A DNA stretch of 64,000 nt, from contig JAJEKV010000002.1 of NCBI GenBank assembly GCA_021234155.1, forward strand, positions 9,744,780 through 9,808,779, written 5' to 3'. Below, piece by piece: positions 61,561 to 64,000 of this stretch (position 1 is the first letter of the stretch; each line of letters opens with the position of its first letter). Source of the stretch: Isoetes taiwanensis. Lineage: Eukaryota; Streptophyta; Lycopodiopsida; Isoetales; Isoetaceae. The position numbers and the translations under genes were made by a program. The notes under the pieces were generated by a model, which saw only the letters and a list, made by a program, of their open reading frames with translations, was not told where the DNA came from and ran no database searches.

Positions 61561-63990
61561 GTATTCACTTGATGTAAAGATTACATCATGGAGGGACTAG
61601 TCCTTTCTTTGTCAAATAACTCTCAAGATGAGGATCCATCTCCTTGATCGATCTAGTTACGGATGCGTTTTTGACAACATCGTCTTATTTTACGGAAGCC
61701 AAGCCACTCATGATGGGCATGAATAGTACTAGAAACTCATACATTGAGTAATCTTGTGGGTATAAGTTGGTGGATTTAGAGCGACCTTGATTATAAAAGC
61801 ACTTAAGAGCATCATCATCTACTATTATGATGTCCTCTTTCTTTGAATACTTAAGGCGATCCATCATAGTACCAAGATGTTTCACGGCCAGGTTTGCCAT
61901 CCAGGATCTCTTGGATGTGAAACTTTATACACTTACTTTGGTCCCAAATAAATCACAAAGTCTCATTCATGCACAGTGACACCTAAATTGCTTCATCAAC
62001 ATTCTGCGTTCCATTGGGGACGGATGGCAGCTCGAAACAATCACAGGCGCCTCATTCATCATATCTTCTAAGTGTGGACGGATGATCCACTTAGTATTAG
62101 ATTCAGAGGGACTTGCTCGAAGTCATCCACGGTAATAAGCTTCTTAGGAAGCGTTTACGGGACGCATTCGGATCGAAGACAATGATTTTGTCTAAGCGGT
62201 GGAGGCACGAACCATGGAAAACAAAGTTAGCCATGCAAAGTGTTACTGCAATACACGCCCAGTAGCGTTTTATCCTTCATAAATAAGCTACCATGCTCGG
62301 CGCTGGCGTGAATTACCTTTCATCGTCGTAGATGCATCCTTGGCCCGGTCTTAGCATCTACTTACTCCCGGATGCTTCGCCGGAAAGCATGAGCGCCACC
62401 CGTTAAGTTCGGACCGTTCTCTTCTATAAGCTACCACATGGGTTTGATTCCTAATCTCGATGGTTGCGCTCGAGCTTACATGATCATCTGAGCTGCTATG
62501 ACCATTATGATCGTACCCCAAAGCCAGACATTACAGTTGGAATGTTATGAAGCATGGACTCAAATTTTCTCCATAGTCTCACGTTCCCGCTCTATCGGCC
62601 TTCTCCTCGGGGGTTGCATTGCTTTTTGAACATTACGAGTTGCGGTCGGAGCTTTTGCTTGTGAACTAGTGATACCCTTGCCCTTTGCTGGGTACCAGCC
62701 CAGGTTTCGTGTGCCTCATGAGATAGCTTGCGGATTGATTGCAAACCCATGTTTCTTCAAGAGTCACTTTTCTTTTGTAATAATTCAGTGATGTCTTTTC
62801 ACATTGAGGTTAGGAACATCAAATTCCTACTTCATTTGCTTCATCCTCATCATACGCTTTGTAGAAGACATTTTTTTAAGTTAGGTTCATCCAAAAGAAA
62901 ACACTCATGTGGAAGCTCAACTAAGGGAGACTTTGACAAAATTTGGTTGTGGCACAAAATAGGCGGAAGCGATATGCCCAATAAAGCGTGAACCACTTGA
63001 ATTTCAAAAGGGGATTATGTGTCAAGATAGCTGCAGTTGATTGCAAACCCATATTTGACTAAGTTACTTTCTTTTTATCGGCAATTCGAGGAGTGATGTC
63101 TTTCACGGTGGGGTTGGGAACATCAAATTCTCCTTCATTTGCTTCATCCTCATCATACACTTTGTGAAGACATTTTTCAAGTTAGGTTCATCCAAAAGCA
63201 CTAGTGGGCTTTCGGCTAAGGAACTTGACAAAATTTGGGTACGTGGCACAAAATAGACGAGCGATATGCCAATAAAGCGTAGACCGCCCAGATTTCAAAA
63301 GGATTATGTGTTAGCGAAGTTAATCCCAAGCGAGCTCAACGGCATTTAAAAGTGGTGGTAGGGCTCCTAGGTATGCAGGTCCGTGTAAATTTTGGGCAGT
63401 ATTGTAGTAAACTATAGGTTGGAGTTACTTCGCGCCCGAAAGTACATAATGTCTTTCACGTGGTAATAACAGTATTTGATCCTTCATATGTTGGGGGCGA
63501 TGATTTGGTAAGCGAGGAAGACTTCCTGTACCCAGAGCGAGCACGTATTCTGCGAGAGAGCAGGTAAGCAGGAGGCGGGCTGTCGTAGATTTTTGGTTCC
63601 AATGGGCGGGTTGTCAGGAAGATGCACATGGGAAGATGTAGTTGGATTAACCGTGAGTTTCGAGATGCGCCATGAGGACATGGGCTGAATTTTTGGAGGA
63701 GGCATAGCGGACCTAGGATTTTGAGGTAAATTATTGGTTATTTTAGTTAAAAGATGCAAGGAAGATTAATCAAAATATCATGCGAGAAATCGTCATTATA
63801 TGTAAGTTATCGCAGACGAAATCTTGTGGTTAAAAAATAAATAAGTCTGGGAGAAAAACATTGGGAAAAGATTGTTGATTGCAGAGGGATTCTTTGAAGG
63901 AGGCGAATCGTGCAAAGCTACAGGGCGTGTTGGAGTAGCGAAAAAGCAACAAAAGCGGGATTCTAGGTGGGGATCAAGCCTTACACAGGG
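61560..63990 (-). mobile_element. Decayed transposon-like coding region, unassigned
   Basis: Minus-strand segments look protein-like: MANLAVKHLGTMMDRLKYSK then KEDIIIVDDDALKCFYNQGR (61,900-61,760), MNEAPVIVSSCHPSPMERRM (about 62,060-61,990), and GEFDVPNPTVKDITP within the duplicated block. Frames break often. I cannot name a transposase family. The base composition is more GC-rich than the flanks at 62.0-62.7 kb. Confidence 0.3.
62735..63320. repeat. About 290-bp tandem duplication
   Basis: Copy one (about 62,735-63,028) and copy two (about 63,037-63,320) share TTGATTGCAAACCCAT, GTGATGTCTTTC, TTTGCTTCATCCTCATCATA, TTAGGTTCATCCAAAAG and CAAAAGG-GATTATGTGT at an offset of about 300 bases. Many small differences show it is older than the duplication at 91-363. 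Confidence 0.85.
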
Positions 63991-64000
63991 TTTCTAAGCG

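Overview
The window looks like a stretch of a large, AT-rich, repeat-laden land-plant nuclear genome. The evidence is a plant-type plasma-membrane H+-ATPase split into 20 exons with GT-AG introns, a plant MUTYH, mevalonate kinase and BRCA1/BARD1-type sequences, a PPR remnant, malectin-like and RLK-type sequences, Copia and L1-like retroelements, and many decayed repeats. I cannot fix the species. The low gene density and abundant broken gene pieces suit a gymnosperm, fern, lycophyte or similar genome, but this is only an impression. No prokaryotic, organellar or viral gene block is visible.

Layout: 0-12 kb is mostly repeats. It holds a 134-bp tandem duplication next to an L1-like 3' end, an internally deleted Copia element with both LTRs, a 3 x 54-bp tandem repeat, a decayed PPR gene, and a GC-rich hairpin beside a tRNA-like sequence. 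At 12.5-14.0 kb (minus) lies an apparently intact three-exon malectin-like protein with a signal peptide and a hydrophobic tail but no kinase. From 14 to 22 kb is intergenic, with an L1-like element that has ORF1 and a 3' end but no visible ORF2, ending in (ATCTT)13, and a near-perfect 24-bp hairpin. At 22.5-27.3 kb (minus) is a complete H+-ATPase gene whose last exon stops before the usual autoinhibitory and 14-3-3-binding tail. It sits between two diverged direct repeats.

From 29.6 to 43 kb is a graveyard: an L1 zinc-knuckle fragment, a MITE-like element, and a composite minus-strand locus at 36.2-39.1 kb in which a frameshifted BRCA1/BARD1 ePHD segment lies inside a broken mevalonate kinase gene. 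A poly(A)-tailed retroelement and a glycine-rich coding-like stretch follow. At 44.15-48.2 kb (plus) is an intact seven-exon MUTYH (A/G-mismatch adenine glycosylase) gene. Its second intron carries an antisense, frameshifted receptor-like cytoplasmic kinase pseudogene, and a separate C-terminal kinase exon lies antisense just beyond its 3' end.

From 50 to 64 kb are an LTR-like region with a degenerate array of GCGTTTATTGCGG-type motifs and a TATA box, an L1-like reverse transcriptase pseudogene whose YADD box reads YADG, and decayed repeats including a roughly 300-bp tandem duplication.

Three loci look functional: the malectin-like protein, the H+-ATPase and MUTYH. They are unrelated in function (cell surface, proton pumping, DNA repair). 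No pathway cluster or operon-like logic is seen.
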